Made by a program: the position numbers and the translations under genes. From Xanthomonas sp. GPE 39 (GTDB lineage: Bacteria > Pseudomonadota > Gammaproteobacteria > Xanthomonadales > Xanthomonadaceae): a stretch of DNA of 64,000 nt. The stretch covers positions 3,355,456-3,419,455 of the forward strand of contig NZ_JZHZ01000007.1 in NCBI RefSeq assembly GCF_000963005.1, in the 5' to 3' direction. The notes under the pieces were generated by a model. It did not search any database. It was not told where the DNA came from and saw only the letters and a list, made by a program, of their open reading frames with translations. Positions 31,034 through 40,586 of the stretch are shown in pieces; the stretch's first letter is position 1, and each line of letters starts with the position of its first letter.

Positions 31034-32692
31034 CTAGCCCCGCCACCACGCCGCCAGCAACGCGCACGCTCCAGCAGTACTGCTGATCCACGCCCACAAC
31101 GACGCACCGCCCACATGCGGTCCACCCGCATCCAGCGCGTACAACAAGGTGCCCACTGTGAGCAGGCCAACGCCGGCGATTGCCGCGACCACACGGCGCT
31201 GGACGCGCCGCAGAAACAGATTGAGCTCGGCCAGGTCACGCGAGTGCATCGACAACTCGTGGCGGCCTTCGACCTGTTGCCGCAACCAGCCATGGATCAG
31301 CCGCGGCATATCCGGCGCATGGGTCATCAGCTCGGGTACGCGCTTGCGCAACTCCTGCAGCACGCGCTGTGGGCTGTAACGCTTGATCAAGATGCGTTCG
31401 AGCACCGGCCGTGCGACCGCCCAGATGTCCAGCTCCGGATCCAACTGGCGGCCCACGCCTTCGATGTTGAGCAAGGTTTTTTGCAACAGAATCAGTTGCG
31501 GCTGCAAGGTGAGCTGGTAGCGCTGGGCCACGCGGAAGAGTTTGATCAGCACCTCGGCCAGCGAGATTTGCGACAGTGGCCGGGTGAAATACGGCTCGCA
31601 TACCGAACGCGCCGCCGCCTCCAGCTCGTCGATGCGCACGTTGGCCGGCATCCAGCCCGCCTCCACGTGCAACTCGGCCATGCGCCGGTAGTCCTTATTG
31701 AAGATGGCCATGAAGTTCTCGGCCAGGTAGTACTGATCTTCCTGCGAGAGCTGGCCCATGATGCCGAAGTCCAGCGCGATGAAACGCGGGTTGGCCGCGC
31801 GCGCCGGGTCGCCATCGACCCAGATGTTGCCGGCGTGGGCGTCGGCATGGAAGAAATTGTCGCGGAACACCTGGGTATAGAACACCCGCACGCCCTTGGC
31901 CGCGAGCACCTGACGGTCGATGCCGGCGGCATCCAGCGAGGCGATGTCGTCGGAGGGAATGCCGCGCACCCGCTCCAAGGTCAGCGCACGCTCGGCGGTG
32001 TGGGTCCAGATCACCTCCGGCACGTACAGATCGTCCGAGTTCAACCAGAACCGGCGCAGCACGCTGGCGTTAGCGCCTTCGCGCTGCAGGTCCAGCTCTG
32101 CGGCCAGGGTGGTCTCGATTTCGGCCACCACTTCGCGCGGACGGATCTTGTCGGCACGCGGATGGGTGCGTTCGATCAACGCCGCAGCGGATTTCAGCAG
32201 CGCGATGTCGGCATCGATCTGCATTTCGATGTCCGGGCGCAGTACTTTGACGACCACCTCGCGGCCATCGTGCAGCGTCGCCGCATGCACCTGCGCGATT
32301 GAGGCCGAGGCCAGCGGCTCGGTATCGAAACTGGCGAAGGCCACCGTGATCGGCCGGCCCAGCGCCTGCTCGACGATGCAACGCGCCGCCTCGCCATCGA
32401 AGGGGCGCACCCGATCTTGCAACAAGGTCAGTTCCGCGGCCACATCCGGTGGCATCAGGTCGCGGCGGGTGGACAGGATCTGTCCGAACTTGACGAAGAT
32501 CGGCCCCAGATCCTGCAACGCCAGGCGCAAGCGCGCACCGCGCGATTGCGCGGCGATGTCGGGACTGGCGCGCGGCACGAACGGCTTGGCCAGATCCAGC
32601 CAGCGTTCCATCGGGGTGCCGTCGAGCAGATCGTCCAGGCGGTAGCGCAGGATCACCCGACCGATGCGGCTGGCGCGAAACAGCGCCTTCAT
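31034..32692 (-). CDS. ubiB: UbiB, ABC1/ADCK-type atypical kinase for ubiquinone biosynthesis
   Basis: This 552-residue UbiB-family protein carries the KxGQ signature in [18 protein letters not shown], the alanine-rich nucleotide loop [11 protein letters not shown], an ExD motif in [12 protein letters not shown], a catalytic-loop-like [13 protein letters not shown] and DFG ([10 protein letters not shown]). Two hydrophobic C-terminal segments ([20 protein letters not shown] and [20 protein letters not shown]) are the membrane anchors. It supports aerobic and anaerobic ubiquinone synthesis. Its ATG overlaps the ubiJ stop, so they are co-translated. Confidence 0.96.
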   Translation of the reverse strand: MKALFRASRIGRVILRYRLDDLLDGTPMERWLDLAKPFVPRASPDIAAQSRGARLRLALQDLGPIFVKFGQILSTRRDLMPPDVAAELTLLQDRVRPFDGEAARCIVEQALGRPITVAFASFDTEPLASASIAQVHAATLHDGREVVVKVLRPDIEMQIDADIALLKSAAALIERTHPRADKIRPREVVAEIETTLAAELDLQREGANASVLRRFWLNSDDLYVPEVIWTHTAERALTLERVRGIPSDDIASLDAAGIDRQVLAAKGVRVFYTQVFRDNFFHADAHAGNIWVDGDPARAANPRFIALDFGIMGQLSQEDQYYLAENFMAIFNKDYRRMAELHVEAGWMPANVRIDELEAAARSVCEPYFTRPLSQISLAEVLIKLFRVAQRYQLTLQPQLILLQKTLLNIEGVGRQLDPELDIWAVARPVLERILIKRYSPQRVLQELRKRVPELMTHAPDMPRLIHGWLRQQVEGRHELSMHSRDLAELNLFLRRVQRRVVAAIAGVGLLTVGTLLYALDAGGPHVGGASLWAWISSTAGACALLAAWWRG

Positions 32693-33339
32693 GCGCCACG
32701 CCCCGGTTGCAGCCGCGCTATCCGCGCGGCCAAGCGCTCCAGGTCATCGCGCAGGACATCGACGTCGTCGTAAAACGCCTCCAGTTCGGCGCGCGCGATC
32801 ACGTCGCGGGATTCCTCGGTGACATATTCAGCTGCGCTGTGCGCCAGATCCTGCGCACCCTGCCAGGCATGCTGCAACGCCGAGCGCATGGCGTTGGCCA
32901 GTTGCACCCCCAGCACCTCGCCGAACACCTGGGCGAACGGCTGCTGCCAATCCGGATCGAAACGCGCGGCCAGTTGCTGCAGGCGTCGCGCCAGTTCGGC
33001 GTCGCCGGACACGCGCACCCGCCCGACCGGGCTGGCACCGCGCCGCGCCTGGGCCAGGAACGGCAGTTGTGCGAACAATCCACCGAGGGTGCTGCGCACC
33101 GCCAGGTCCGGCTCCTGCGTCGCGTCCACCGGGCCGACCCGCAGCCGGGTGCCGTCCACGCGGATCTGCAAAGCCAGCGCGGGTGCCTCGATGGTCAACG
33201 CCACCCGCTGACCATCAAGATCACGCAGGGCCTGGCAGGTCTCTGGGTCCAGCGCCAACACGCGATTGAGCGCGGCTTCCAGCGCACGGCCGGCCAGGGG
33301 CTTGAGAGCATCGAGAGGGGAAAGTGACATGTCCGGCAT
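32689..33339 (-). CDS. ubiJ: UbiJ, SCP2-domain accessory factor of ubiquinone biosynthesis
   Basis: This 216-residue protein has an N-terminal SCP2 lipid-binding domain ([28 protein letters not shown]) and a C-terminal coiled coil ([30 protein letters not shown]). UbiJ organises the soluble Ubi metabolon and binds polyprenyl intermediates. It directly precedes ubiB with overlapping stop and start codons, a common arrangement. The preceding ubiE gene is not in this window. Confidence 0.93.
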   Translation of the reverse strand: MPDMSLSPLDALKPLAGRALEAALNRVLALDPETCQALRDLDGQRVALTIEAPALALQIRVDGTRLRVGPVDATQEPDLAVRSTLGGLFAQLPFLAQARRGASPVGRVRVSGDAELARRLQQLAARFDPDWQQPFAQVFGEVLGVQLANAMRSALQHAWQGAQDLAHSAAEYVTEESRDVIARAELEAFYDDVDVLRDDLERLAARIARLQPGRGA

Positions 33340-33396
33340 TCTACAAGGCTGCAGTGATGAGACATGCGCCTGCGGCGCGGGGCTGTTTTCACTTCG

Positions 33397-34407
33397 CTAA
33401 CGGGTCACGTGGGCACCCTGATGCCATGAGGATGCCAGGTGTTGCAAGCCTTGTGCGATCGACACGCGCGGCACGTAGCCGAAGTCGCGCCGTGCTGGTT
33501 CCATGCTGTACCAGTGCGGGGTGCACAACTGCTCGGCCAGGAAGCGGGTCAGCGGCGGCTCGCCGCGCAAGCGCAATAGCGGCCACAGTGTCTCGCAGGC
33601 GCGGCCGATACGGTAGGCGCTCTTGAACGAGAGCGTTTTGGTCACGGCCGGCGCACTGACTGCCGCGAGCAGCCTGTTCAACAACTCGCGCATCGGCAGC
33701 GGTTCGCCGTTGGAAATGAAGTAGGCCTTGCCGGCGCAGGCCGCGCCCACCGCCAGATGGTCCAGCGCGTCGAAATGCGCCTGCGCGGCGTTGTCGATGT
33801 AGGTGGAATCGACCAGGTTGTCGCCGCTGCCGACCAGGCGCAGGCGACCCGCCTGCGCACGCGCCACCAGCTTGGGCAGGATGTGTTGATCACCCGGCCC
33901 CCAGATCAGGCGCGGCCGCAGCGCCACCACCGCCAACTGCGCGTCGTTGGCGGCGAGCGCCTTGCGTTCGGCGAGCATCTTGGTCGCCGCATACGGTGCC
34001 TGGAAATTTTCTCCGTATGGCACCGCGTCCGCACCCAGGCCTTCGACCGGATGGGTGGCGCGATGGGTCACGCTCGGCGTGGAGGTGTAGATCAACCGGC
34101 TCACCCCATGCGCACGGCACGCGGCCAGCACGTTCTCGGTGCCGACCACGTTGGACTGGTAGTAGCTGTCGTAGCGACCCCAGACGCCGGCTTTGGCCGC
34201 GTTGTGCAAGACCACGTCGGCACCGGCCAACGCATGCTGCAGCGCCCGCGCATCGGCCAGGTCGCCACGCACCTGGGCCACGCCCAGCGTCCGGAGTTCC
34301 GGATAGTGGCCGCGGTTGTAACTGACCACTTGGTGCCCACGCGCGACCAGGCCACGACACAACGCCTGCCCCAGGAACCCACCACCGCCGGTCACCACAA
34401 TTTTCAT
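33397..34407 (-). CDS. oleD: OleD, 2-alkyl-3-oxoalkanoate reductase
   Basis: This 336-residue extended short-chain dehydrogenase starts with [13 protein letters not shown] (NAD(P)H-binding TGxxGxxG) and has the catalytic YxxxK in [12 protein letters not shown]. It reduces the beta-keto acid made by OleA to the beta-hydroxy acid in long-chain olefin biosynthesis. The assignment rests on family type plus its position beside oleC. The frame extends to 34470, but the ATG at 34407 begins the Rossmann fold at once, as expected. Confidence 0.93.
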   Translation of the reverse strand: MKIVVTGGGGFLGQALCRGLVARGHQVVSYNRGHYPELRTLGVAQVRGDLADARALQHALAGADVVLHNAAKAGVWGRYDSYYQSNVVGTENVLAACRAHGVSRLIYTSTPSVTHRATHPVEGLGADAVPYGENFQAPYAATKMLAERKALAANDAQLAVVALRPRLIWGPGDQHILPKLVARAQAGRLRLVGSGDNLVDSTYIDNAAQAHFDALDHLAVGAACAGKAYFISNGEPLPMRELLNRLLAAVSAPAVTKTLSFKSAYRIGRACETLWPLLRLRGEPPLTRFLAEQLCTPHWYSMEPARRDFGYVPRVSIAQGLQHLASSWHQGAHVTR

Positions 34408-34563
34408 CGTGTCGCATCCATCGAACCAAGGGACACACGATAGCCGGGGGCACCAGCGAAGGCGATCCACAGCAGCGCATCCAGCGAGGGCGTCATGCGA
34501 GCGCGGGATCCTGCATACCTTCGGAAATCTTCACCGTGGCATCGAGCACGTCAGCGTGGTGGC

Positions 34564-36210
34564 TCAGCGCACGCGGTCCTTGGCCCACACGGCCAGTTTC
34601 TCGCGACCGATCTTGGCATTGTGGCGGATGTCCACCGGAAAACCCGGATGGCGCAGGAAATCGACGATGCCGGCGGTATGCGGGTGCGCCAACGCCAGCG
34701 CACGCAGTTGCGCTTGCGCTCGCGTCGGCGCCGCCACGCCCTGCACCACCTCGTAGCACAGCACAGGGCGCTGCGCGCCTGGCTTGCCGATCCCGACCAG
34801 AGCACTGCGTCGCAGCCACGGCACTGTATTGAAGATCGGCTCCACCTGCTCGGTGTGCAGTGGCCCCTGCGCGGTTTCCACGCGTTGGGTTTTCCGCCCG
34901 CAGAACCACAACCGTCCCTGCGCATCGAAATAGCCGACATCGCCCATGCGGTGCACGATGCGCTCGCTGCCGTCGGCCAGGCGTTCGCGAATCTTGGCCA
35001 GAGACGTGGCCGCATCGCGGTTGAAATAGGTATCGGTGGCGGTCGGCCCGGCTACGGTGATCTCGCCGACACTCCCCTGCGGCAGTTCGCGCACGTCGCT
35101 CCATTGGACAATCGCCGCATCGTCGATGGCGATGATGCGCACGTGGTTGGGCGCCACCACCTTGCCGACGCAGGTGCCGGCGCCGCTTTCCGTGGCTGCG
35201 CGGGTATCCTGCAGTTCGCGCCCTTCGATCACCGCCACCGGCAGGCACTCGGTGGCGCCGTAGGGGGTCCACAGTTGTGCGTCCTGCGGCAATAAGCGGC
35301 GCATTTTGGCGACGACCTCAGGCGGCACCGGGGCGCCCGCCGAGGTCGCACGCCGCACATTCGGCAGCGGCTTGCCATAATCGGCCAAGACCCGCATCAG
35401 CGCCGGCGATCCGAATAATTGGGTCACGCCGAAGCGCGTGATCGCATCGTGCAGCCTGCGCGGATCGACGTTGGCTGGACGGGTCGGATCCATATCCGGA
35501 ATCACCGAGGTCAAGCCCAACGCCGGGTCGAACAAGGCGAACGGCGGGAATGTCGGCAAATCGACCCCACCGGGCAGCATGCCGAATGCATTGCGCATCA
35601 GTTCGATCTGCGCGATGAAATGGCGGTGCCGATAGACCACGCCCTTGGGCACGCCGGTGGAGCCACTGGTGAACAGGATCGCCGCCACCGTGTCGGCGTC
35701 GGTGGCCACCAACTGGCCGGCCGCGCCCTGGCCGGCACGTTCAATCTGCGCGAGTGTGGTGCCGCCCCAAGCCCAGCGTCGGCCCACGGTGACAATGCGC
35801 GTCGCCGAGCGTGCCCATCCCAGCAGACGCCGCGCCAACTGCGCCAGCGCGATGCCAATGAACGCCTGAGGTTGCGCCTCGTCCAGACATTGCGCGAGCG
35901 CGCGCTTGTCGATGCCCGGATCGACCAGCACCGGCACCGCACCGATCTTGAGCAACGCAAACATCAGCAGGAAGAACTCCAGCGATGGCCGCACCATCAC
36001 CACGGTGCGGGTTCCGCGACCGATGCCGTAACCGACCAGACCAGCGGCGATTGCATCGCTGCGTGCGTCCAATTGCGCATAGCTCAGGGTCACGTCGTAG
36101 GCGGCCAAACCATCGACACCGCGGCGGCCAGGACAGCGGATCGCGATCTGATCGGGACGCTCGCGCGCCAACAGCGGCAGCGTCGCCGCGATGTTCCAAT
36201 TGGTGGTCAT
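34564..36210 (-). CDS. oleC: OleC, beta-lactone synthetase
   Basis: This 548-residue ANL-superfamily enzyme has the P-loop LFTSGSTGVPKGV, the A5 motif YGATECLPVAV, and the C-terminal lysine segment HNAKIGREKLAVWAKD. OleC proteins use ATP to cyclise 2-alkyl-3-hydroxy acids to beta-lactones, which OleB then decarboxylates to cis-olefins. The long loop GGVDLPTFPPFALFDPALGLTSVIPDMDPTRPA is typical of the OleC subgroup. The ATG at 36210 is preferred to the frame's 36321. It lies 156 nt upstream of oleD. Confidence 0.95.
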   Translation of the reverse strand: MTTNWNIAATLPLLARERPDQIAIRCPGRRGVDGLAAYDVTLSYAQLDARSDAIAAGLVGYGIGRGTRTVVMVRPSLEFFLLMFALLKIGAVPVLVDPGIDKRALAQCLDEAQPQAFIGIALAQLARRLLGWARSATRIVTVGRRWAWGGTTLAQIERAGQGAAGQLVATDADTVAAILFTSGSTGVPKGVVYRHRHFIAQIELMRNAFGMLPGGVDLPTFPPFALFDPALGLTSVIPDMDPTRPANVDPRRLHDAITRFGVTQLFGSPALMRVLADYGKPLPNVRRATSAGAPVPPEVVAKMRRLLPQDAQLWTPYGATECLPVAVIEGRELQDTRAATESGAGTCVGKVVAPNHVRIIAIDDAAIVQWSDVRELPQGSVGEITVAGPTATDTYFNRDAATSLAKIRERLADGSERIVHRMGDVGYFDAQGRLWFCGRKTQRVETAQGPLHTEQVEPIFNTVPWLRRSALVGIGKPGAQRPVLCYEVVQGVAAPTRAQAQLRALALAHPHTAGIVDFLRHPGFPVDIRHNAKIGREKLAVWAKDRVR

Positions 36211-36319
36211 CGGCGGATTATCGCCGATGCCGCACCCGCGCACTGCACCACAGGTGGCATCGGTTCGGTCACAATGACCCGCTCCCCAACGCGCTTGCCG
36301 CGCAAAATCCGGCTGTGTC

Positions 36320-36694
36320 ATGGCTCATCCCTGCCTCACTTGCGGCGCTTGCTGCGCTTACTTTCGCGTCAGTTTCCACTGGAGCGAAGCCGATCCCGCA
36401 CTCGGCGGCAGAGTGCCGTTGGACCTCACCGAACCGCTACGCACGCACGAGCGGGCGATGCGCGGAACCTCGCAAGCGCAACCGCGCTGCGTCGCGCTGG
36501 ATGCCGACATCGGTCGCTACAGCCGCTGCACGATCCACACCCAGCGCCCCTCCGTGTGTGCGGCGGTTCCCGCCTCACTGGAGTTCGGCGAACGCAGTGC
36601 GCAATGCGACAAGGCACGGCTGGCACACGGGCTCTCACTCTTGAACGAAGCAGACTGGGACGGGGTGATCGAGCGCAACCTTCCGGATGCTTGA
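36320..36694 (+). CDS. YkgJ-type cysteine-cluster protein
   Basis: This 124-residue protein starts MAHPCLTCGACCAYFRV, the CxxCGxCC zinc/iron-binding signature of the YkgJ/CxxCxxCC family, with two more cysteines in RCTIHTQRPSVC. Function is not established for the family. It is divergent from oleC across 110 nt and breaks the run of ole genes. No sign of decay. Confidence 0.88.
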   Translation: MAHPCLTCGACCAYFRVSFHWSEADPALGGRVPLDLTEPLRTHERAMRGTSQAQPRCVALDADIGRYSRCTIHTQRPSVCAAVPASLEFGERSAQCDKARLAHGLSLLNEADWDGVIERNLPDA

Positions 36695-36696
36695 GG

Positions 36697-36720
36697 CGGT
36701 CGCGAGGGAGGTCGCGACCG
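36697..36720. terminator. Hairpin after the cysteine-cluster gene
   Basis: CGGTCGCGA (36697-36705) and TCGCGACCG (36712-36720) form a perfect 9-bp stem, 2 nt after the stop codon. There is no T-tail, so termination is inferred from position. Confidence 0.5.
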
Positions 36721-36808
36721 TCTGCACCGGACAGGCTTTATTGCACTGTGCCGACCGGGTCCAGTGCGGCGCTGCGGCCGCTGCCCCACGCACAGGCGTG
36801 GACACGGT

Positions 36809-37297
36809 TCACTTGTGCTTCCACCCGGTTGGCACCGGATTGGCCACGGTGTTCTTTTCCTGGGTGTAAGTGCCGTTCTGCTGGGCAATGGCTTCGCCGG
36901 TATCGACGATAGCGTTCTGGATGAACACGTTCTGCTGCTCGCCACGCACGAACGTCAATTGATGGAAGGCGGTCTTGTTGCCCCAATCTTCGGAAGGCAA
37001 GGAAATGAACCTGACGGTATAGGTCTGGTCATCAAAACTGCCTTGCAGCACGTACACGCCGTAATGATTCTCGCCCTGGGAAATGAGCTTGTAAACGCCG
37101 TTGCTGTAGTAATAGAGCTCGGCATCGGGGAACGGTTTTTTATCGTACATCTTCCGATAATGCAGCACCTGCTTGATGGTTGGCTGGCCGAAACCGACCA
37201 CCAGCGTCTTGCCATCGTGGGAAGTCGTCAGGTCTTCCGCGTGCACACCCGTACTGCTCATCGACATCATTAACATCGACATTGCCATTGCTTTCAC
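36809..37297 (-). CDS. Small secreted protein of unknown function
   Basis: This 162-residue protein has a Met-rich hydrophobic signal peptide, probably cleaved after GVHA near residue 20. The mature part is polar, with aromatic-rich segments (ELYYYSNGVYKLI, HYGVYVLQGSFDDQTYTV). I do not recognise the family. It lies between oleC/ykgJ and oleB on the same strand as the ole genes, but nothing links it to olefin synthesis beyond position. The upstream gap (37298-37589) contains a short 9-bp tandem repeat. Confidence 0.7.
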   Translation of the reverse strand: MKAMAMSMLMMSMSSTGVHAEDLTTSHDGKTLVVGFGQPTIKQVLHYRKMYDKKPFPDAELYYYSNGVYKLISQGENHYGVYVLQGSFDDQTYTVRFISLPSEDWGNKTAFHQLTFVRGEQQNVFIQNAIVDTGEAIAQQNGTYTQEKNTVANPVPTGWKHK

Positions 37298-37489
37298 TGG
37301 ATTTGTCTCCTGTCGGTTTCAATCAATCGCTCGATGCGGCGGACCGCATGCACAACGCATCTACACTCTATCTTGGTGCTCTTATGACGGGGCGGCAATC
37401 GGTTGCATTTCAACAGCCTCGCACGCCTACCAATGCAGCCGTTGGCGACGTAGGCGGCCGTGACCGCCCTGGGTGATCCAGAAATCCGC

Positions 37490-37516
37490 ATGGACAGCAT
37501 GGACAGCATGGACAAC
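37490..37516 (+). repeat. Short tandem repeat, three copies of a 9-mer
   Basis: ATGGACAGC occurs twice, followed by a third copy ATGGACAAC, in the non-coding gap between oleB and the small secreted protein gene. No function is evident. Confidence 0.7.
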
Positions 37517-37589
37517 AACGCCATGCCATCGCACCGCATTGCCAGCAACGCTTACGCCAAACTCGCCTTCATTTCACGCAGGCGCACAC

Positions 37590-38495
37590 TCACGTCAACG
37601 GATGCGCGTCCAGAAACCTGCGGATCGCCGGCACCAACACCTCGTGTTTGTCTTCCAACACATAGTGGTTGGCATCCTCGAACGCCATGACCTCGGCCTG
37701 CGGCAGCGCGCGGCGAAATCCCTCAAGGAAATGGTGATCGAAGCAGATATCGCGCAACCCCCAGCCGATGAATGCGGGACGATCAGCGAAGCCAGGTAAC
37801 GCCTGCGCCGCGCGCTCCAGTAACGACCACGCCGGGTCCGCGGGCGATAGCGGAATATCCTGCATGAAGCGGATCGTGGAAATGCGGTTGGCCCACGTGT
37901 CGTAGGGCGCCACGTAAGCGCGACGCACGTCGGCTGGCATGCGTCGCGACACGCCCAACCACGATGCGCCAGCGGAGAATGCGTTGAAGGTACGGATGAA
38001 CCACTCGCCCAAACGCCAGTGTCTGCCCATGGCGATCTGCCACGGCATCGGCTTGGCTGCCGGCAGCGGAAACGCCGCCGTGTTGGTGATCACCAGGCGC
38101 CGGACCTGCGCGGGATGCGATAGCGCCCAGCCGAAGCCGATCATGCCGCCCCAATCGTGCACGGCCAACGTCACCGGGCCGTCGATGCGCAGATGCCGCA
38201 ACAGTGCATCGAGATCGTCCACACGCGACTGCAGCGTGTAGTCATAGCCTGGTTGCGCACCGGGGGCATCGTCCGGTTTGTCAGAAAGCCCCATGCCGAT
38301 GTGGTCGGGCACGATGCAGCGGTATCGGTCCGACAGTCCGGTCACCAGCGTGCGCCACAGATAGCTCCACGACGGATTGCCATGCAGCATCAGCACCACC
38401 TCGCCGTCGCGCGGACCTTCGTCGAGGTAGGACATCTGCACACCCGGACGAACCTGGAAGCGCTGCGGAGTGAAGGGATAGCCGGGGTAGTTCAT
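37590..38495 (-). CDS. oleB: OleB, beta-lactone decarboxylase (alpha/beta hydrolase)
   Basis: This 301-residue haloalkane-dehalogenase-like alpha/beta hydrolase converts OleC beta-lactones to olefin and CO2. Starting at the ATG 38495 places the nucleophile Asp at 114 (AVHDWGGMIGFGWALSH) and the His at 277 (EDANHYVLED), which agrees with my recollection of the numbering for Xanthomonas OleB. The oxyanion region is MLHGNPSWSYLWR. The frame extends to 38627, and an ATG at 38543 has a weak GGA upstream, so a longer form is possible. It is separated from oleA by a decayed Fic gene. Confidence 0.93.
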   Translation of the reverse strand: MNYPGYPFTPQRFQVRPGVQMSYLDEGPRDGEVVLMLHGNPSWSYLWRTLVTGLSDRYRCIVPDHIGMGLSDKPDDAPGAQPGYDYTLQSRVDDLDALLRHLRIDGPVTLAVHDWGGMIGFGWALSHPAQVRRLVITNTAAFPLPAAKPMPWQIAMGRHWRLGEWFIRTFNAFSAGASWLGVSRRMPADVRRAYVAPYDTWANRISTIRFMQDIPLSPADPAWSLLERAAQALPGFADRPAFIGWGLRDICFDHHFLEGFRRALPQAEVMAFEDANHYVLEDKHEVLVPAIRRFLDAHPLT

Positions 38496-38592
38496 GCCAA
38501 TGGACACTTCTCGTGGGCGGAGACGGTAGTGGGAGACAGACATCGCGTTCCAACATCTGCATGCGCAGCGCACGCACCGAGACGAAAGTGCG

Positions 38593-38941
38593 TCAGCCAC
38601 GCTCCGGGGTGTCGGCACCGCGTCCAAGCAATTCGAATAGTGGCCGGTTCACATCATAGTTGTTGCGCCCGACTCTGAGCTTCTGCAAGACCCCATCCTG
38701 TGCCAGCCGATCGAGCGGCCTGGAGATTGAACAGATCGTGGATCAAGTCCTGGCGATGGAACTGAGCGCGCTCTGACACAGGCGTTACTTGGAGACTGCA
38801 ACAACGTTTGATCGCCACGCCCGTCGCGCCTGTCTATGCCGCAGTGATGGCGAGAGTATCGGGCATGTACAACACTTGGCTGCTGCATTCGTCTTGCTCG
38901 CGCAGCGCCTGGAGAAGCCGCCAATATTGATCCCGCCACTA
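38593..38941 (-). pseudogene. Fic-family (AMPylase) pseudogene, 3' remnant
   Basis: Three pieces in different frames resemble successive parts of a SoFic-like Fic protein. DQYWRLLQALREQ with VLYMPDTL (38834-38941) matches the helix after the Fic core, normally about DYYRLLQ-VREQ--WE-WVLYML. RQDLIHDLFNL (about 38715-38765) matches the YSQDLINNLF segment. LDRLAQDGVLQ and KLRVGRNNYDVNRPLFELL (38593-38715) match the C-terminal winged helix. Stops and frame changes separate them, and about 17 residues are missing before LDRLAQ. No intact HPFxxGNGR motif is seen, although AGNGFSGGIN just upstream could be its ruin. It fills most of the gap between oleB and oleA. Homologies are from memory of the family. 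Confidence 0.6.
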
Positions 38942-39150
38942 AAGCCGTTTCCGGCGTAGACGAAGCATGCTGTCGTTGATGTCCAGACGCGCTGCACAGA
39001 GCCGGTTCAACGCATGGATCGGCATGCTGGCAAGTACATGCAAAGAGAAATGGATTTTATCTGCTCGCCAGAGCGAACCTGTCTAATTTTCCCAAAAATC
39101 TATACATGTTCGCTTTGCTATGGACGCTGCAAGCACGCTTCTCGCGCCGC
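38942..39150. other. Gap downstream of oleA, no gene seen
   Basis: Together with the Fic remnant this makes about 650 nt between oleB and oleA. Apart from possible further Fic debris near 38942-38990, nothing is recognised. Confidence 0.3.
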
Positions 39151-40167
39151 CTACCACACCACCTCGGCCATCGAGCAATTCAGGCCAGAGCCGATGCCCA
39201 TCAATGCGATGCGGTCGCCCTTCTTCAGCCGGCCCAGTTCTTTCAGTTTGCTCAACACGATCGGCACGCTGGCGGGGCCGATGTTGCCGTGTTCGCCAAA
39301 GATGGTCATGACCTTCTTGGGATCGATGCCGAAATTCTTGATGAAGGCTTGCGTATGCGGCAGGCTGACCTGATGGATGACGAACTGATCCAGTTCATCC
39401 ACCGCCCAGCCCAGCGCCTGCTTGGCGGCGGCAAAGGTCTTATGCGCCAGCTTGAGGCCTTCGATCAACAGCATCCGGGTGTCAGTGACCATGCGGTCCA
39501 GATTGCCACGGCACAGCTTGTTCCATTCGGTGGCCGAACGGGTCACACAGCCACGGTAACGCGGCGCGTCCGGCACCAGTTCGGCACGCGCCATCACCAT
39601 CGCCACGGCACCACAGCCCAACGTCAGCGCGGCCAGCTCATCGCGGAATTCGTTCGCGGTCACCTCCGGCGAGGTCATCCGTTCCAGGGTCTTCTCGTAG
39701 AGCAGGTTGGCAGTCTCGCCATCGACGACCAAGGCGTAATCAATTTCGCGGCGCTCAATCATCCGCGCCGCGATATCCATGCCGTTGATGAAGGCCAGGC
39801 AGGCATTGGCGACGTCGAAGGTCATGCACTGCTCGCCAACGCCCAGGTTGCCCGAAACGATGCTGGCCGTGGACGGCTCCAGATAGTCGCGACTGACCGA
39901 GGTATTGACCAGCAGACCGACCTGGTTGGCCTCGATCCCCGCATCCTGCATCGCCTTGCGCGCGGCCAGCGTGGCCACGTCGGACGCCTGCATGCCCTGG
40001 TCCCACATGCGCCGCGCATGGATACCGGCGATATCGCCCAGGGCATCGGCACGGATCCCCAGCCGTTGGTATGTCGGCTGCAGACGCTCGTTGATCTGCT
40101 TAGAAGTCAACGTGTGCGGCGCATCAATGTGCGCCAGCCCCGCGATGGAGACATTGTTAAAGAGCAT
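39151..40167 (-). CDS. oleA: OleA, acyl-CoA head-to-head condensing thiolase
   Basis: This 338-residue thiolase-superfamily enzyme joins two acyl-CoAs by a non-decarboxylative Claisen reaction, the first step of long-chain olefin synthesis. The active-site Cys123 is in FDVANACLAFING, His265 in QFVIHQVSLP and Asn295 in EHGNIGPAS. Glu97 (RDYLEPST) is the base that distinguishes OleA from FabH. It has the same 338-residue length as I recall for Xanthomonas OleA. It is the first gene of the ole series on this strand. Downstream genes oleB, oleC and oleD are spread over 6.8 kb with interruptions. Confidence 0.96.
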   Translation of the reverse strand: MLFNNVSIAGLAHIDAPHTLTSKQINERLQPTYQRLGIRADALGDIAGIHARRMWDQGMQASDVATLAARKAMQDAGIEANQVGLLVNTSVSRDYLEPSTASIVSGNLGVGEQCMTFDVANACLAFINGMDIAARMIERREIDYALVVDGETANLLYEKTLERMTSPEVTANEFRDELAALTLGCGAVAMVMARAELVPDAPRYRGCVTRSATEWNKLCRGNLDRMVTDTRMLLIEGLKLAHKTFAAAKQALGWAVDELDQFVIHQVSLPHTQAFIKNFGIDPKKVMTIFGEHGNIGPASVPIVLSKLKELGRLKKGDRIALMGIGSGLNCSMAEVVW

Positions 40168-40268
40168 CGAGGTGTACGCCAGGGTAAGGCGAGGGGCACC
40201 AATTCTAGCGGCTGCTCGGTTTTAGCGCATCTTTAACAGATCCAGCGAGAGCGTATGGCCTGAGCGAT

Positions 40269-40586
40269 TCAGGATCCGCTGCACTGGTAGGCGACAAAAC
40301 GCTGCTCGCCATTGCTCGGCTCGCCCATGGCTTGCACTGTGTTGGCGCCCACACCCGACGCCTCGTTGCGGGCCAGGGTCTCCAACTCTTCCCGCACCCG
40401 CAGCGGATTGCGCTGGTAGAAGCCGACGCTGCTCTTCACTGACACAGCCACCTCGCCGCGCTTCTCGCAACCAGCGACGGCCTGCCCAGGCAGCAGCACC
40501 CGGACACTCTTACCTTCCGGCGCCATCGGCACCCAGGTGCAGGCGGCGAGACTGACAAGCAGGAAAGACAGGATCAATAGGCGCAT
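40269..40586 (-). CDS. DUF4156-type lipoprotein
   Basis: This 105-residue protein has a lipoprotein signal peptide (LILSFLLVSLAACTW, lipobox LAAC). The body matches DUF4156-like small lipoproteins: GKSVRVL..GCEKRGEVAVSVKSSVGFYQRNPLRVREELETLARNEA with a conserved asparagine-rich helix and a second cysteine near the C-terminus. Function unknown. The ATG at 40586 is chosen; the frame's 40790 start is not credible. Confidence 0.85.
   Translation of the reverse strand: MRLLILSFLLVSLAACTWVPMAPEGKSVRVLLPGQAVAGCEKRGEVAVSVKSSVGFYQRNPLRVREELETLARNEASGVGANTVQAMGEPSNGEQRFVAYQCSGS

Noticed and set aside
30980-32302. A 440-codon open frame antisense to ubiB
   Set aside because: It has shadow composition, and ubiB has all kinase-like motifs.
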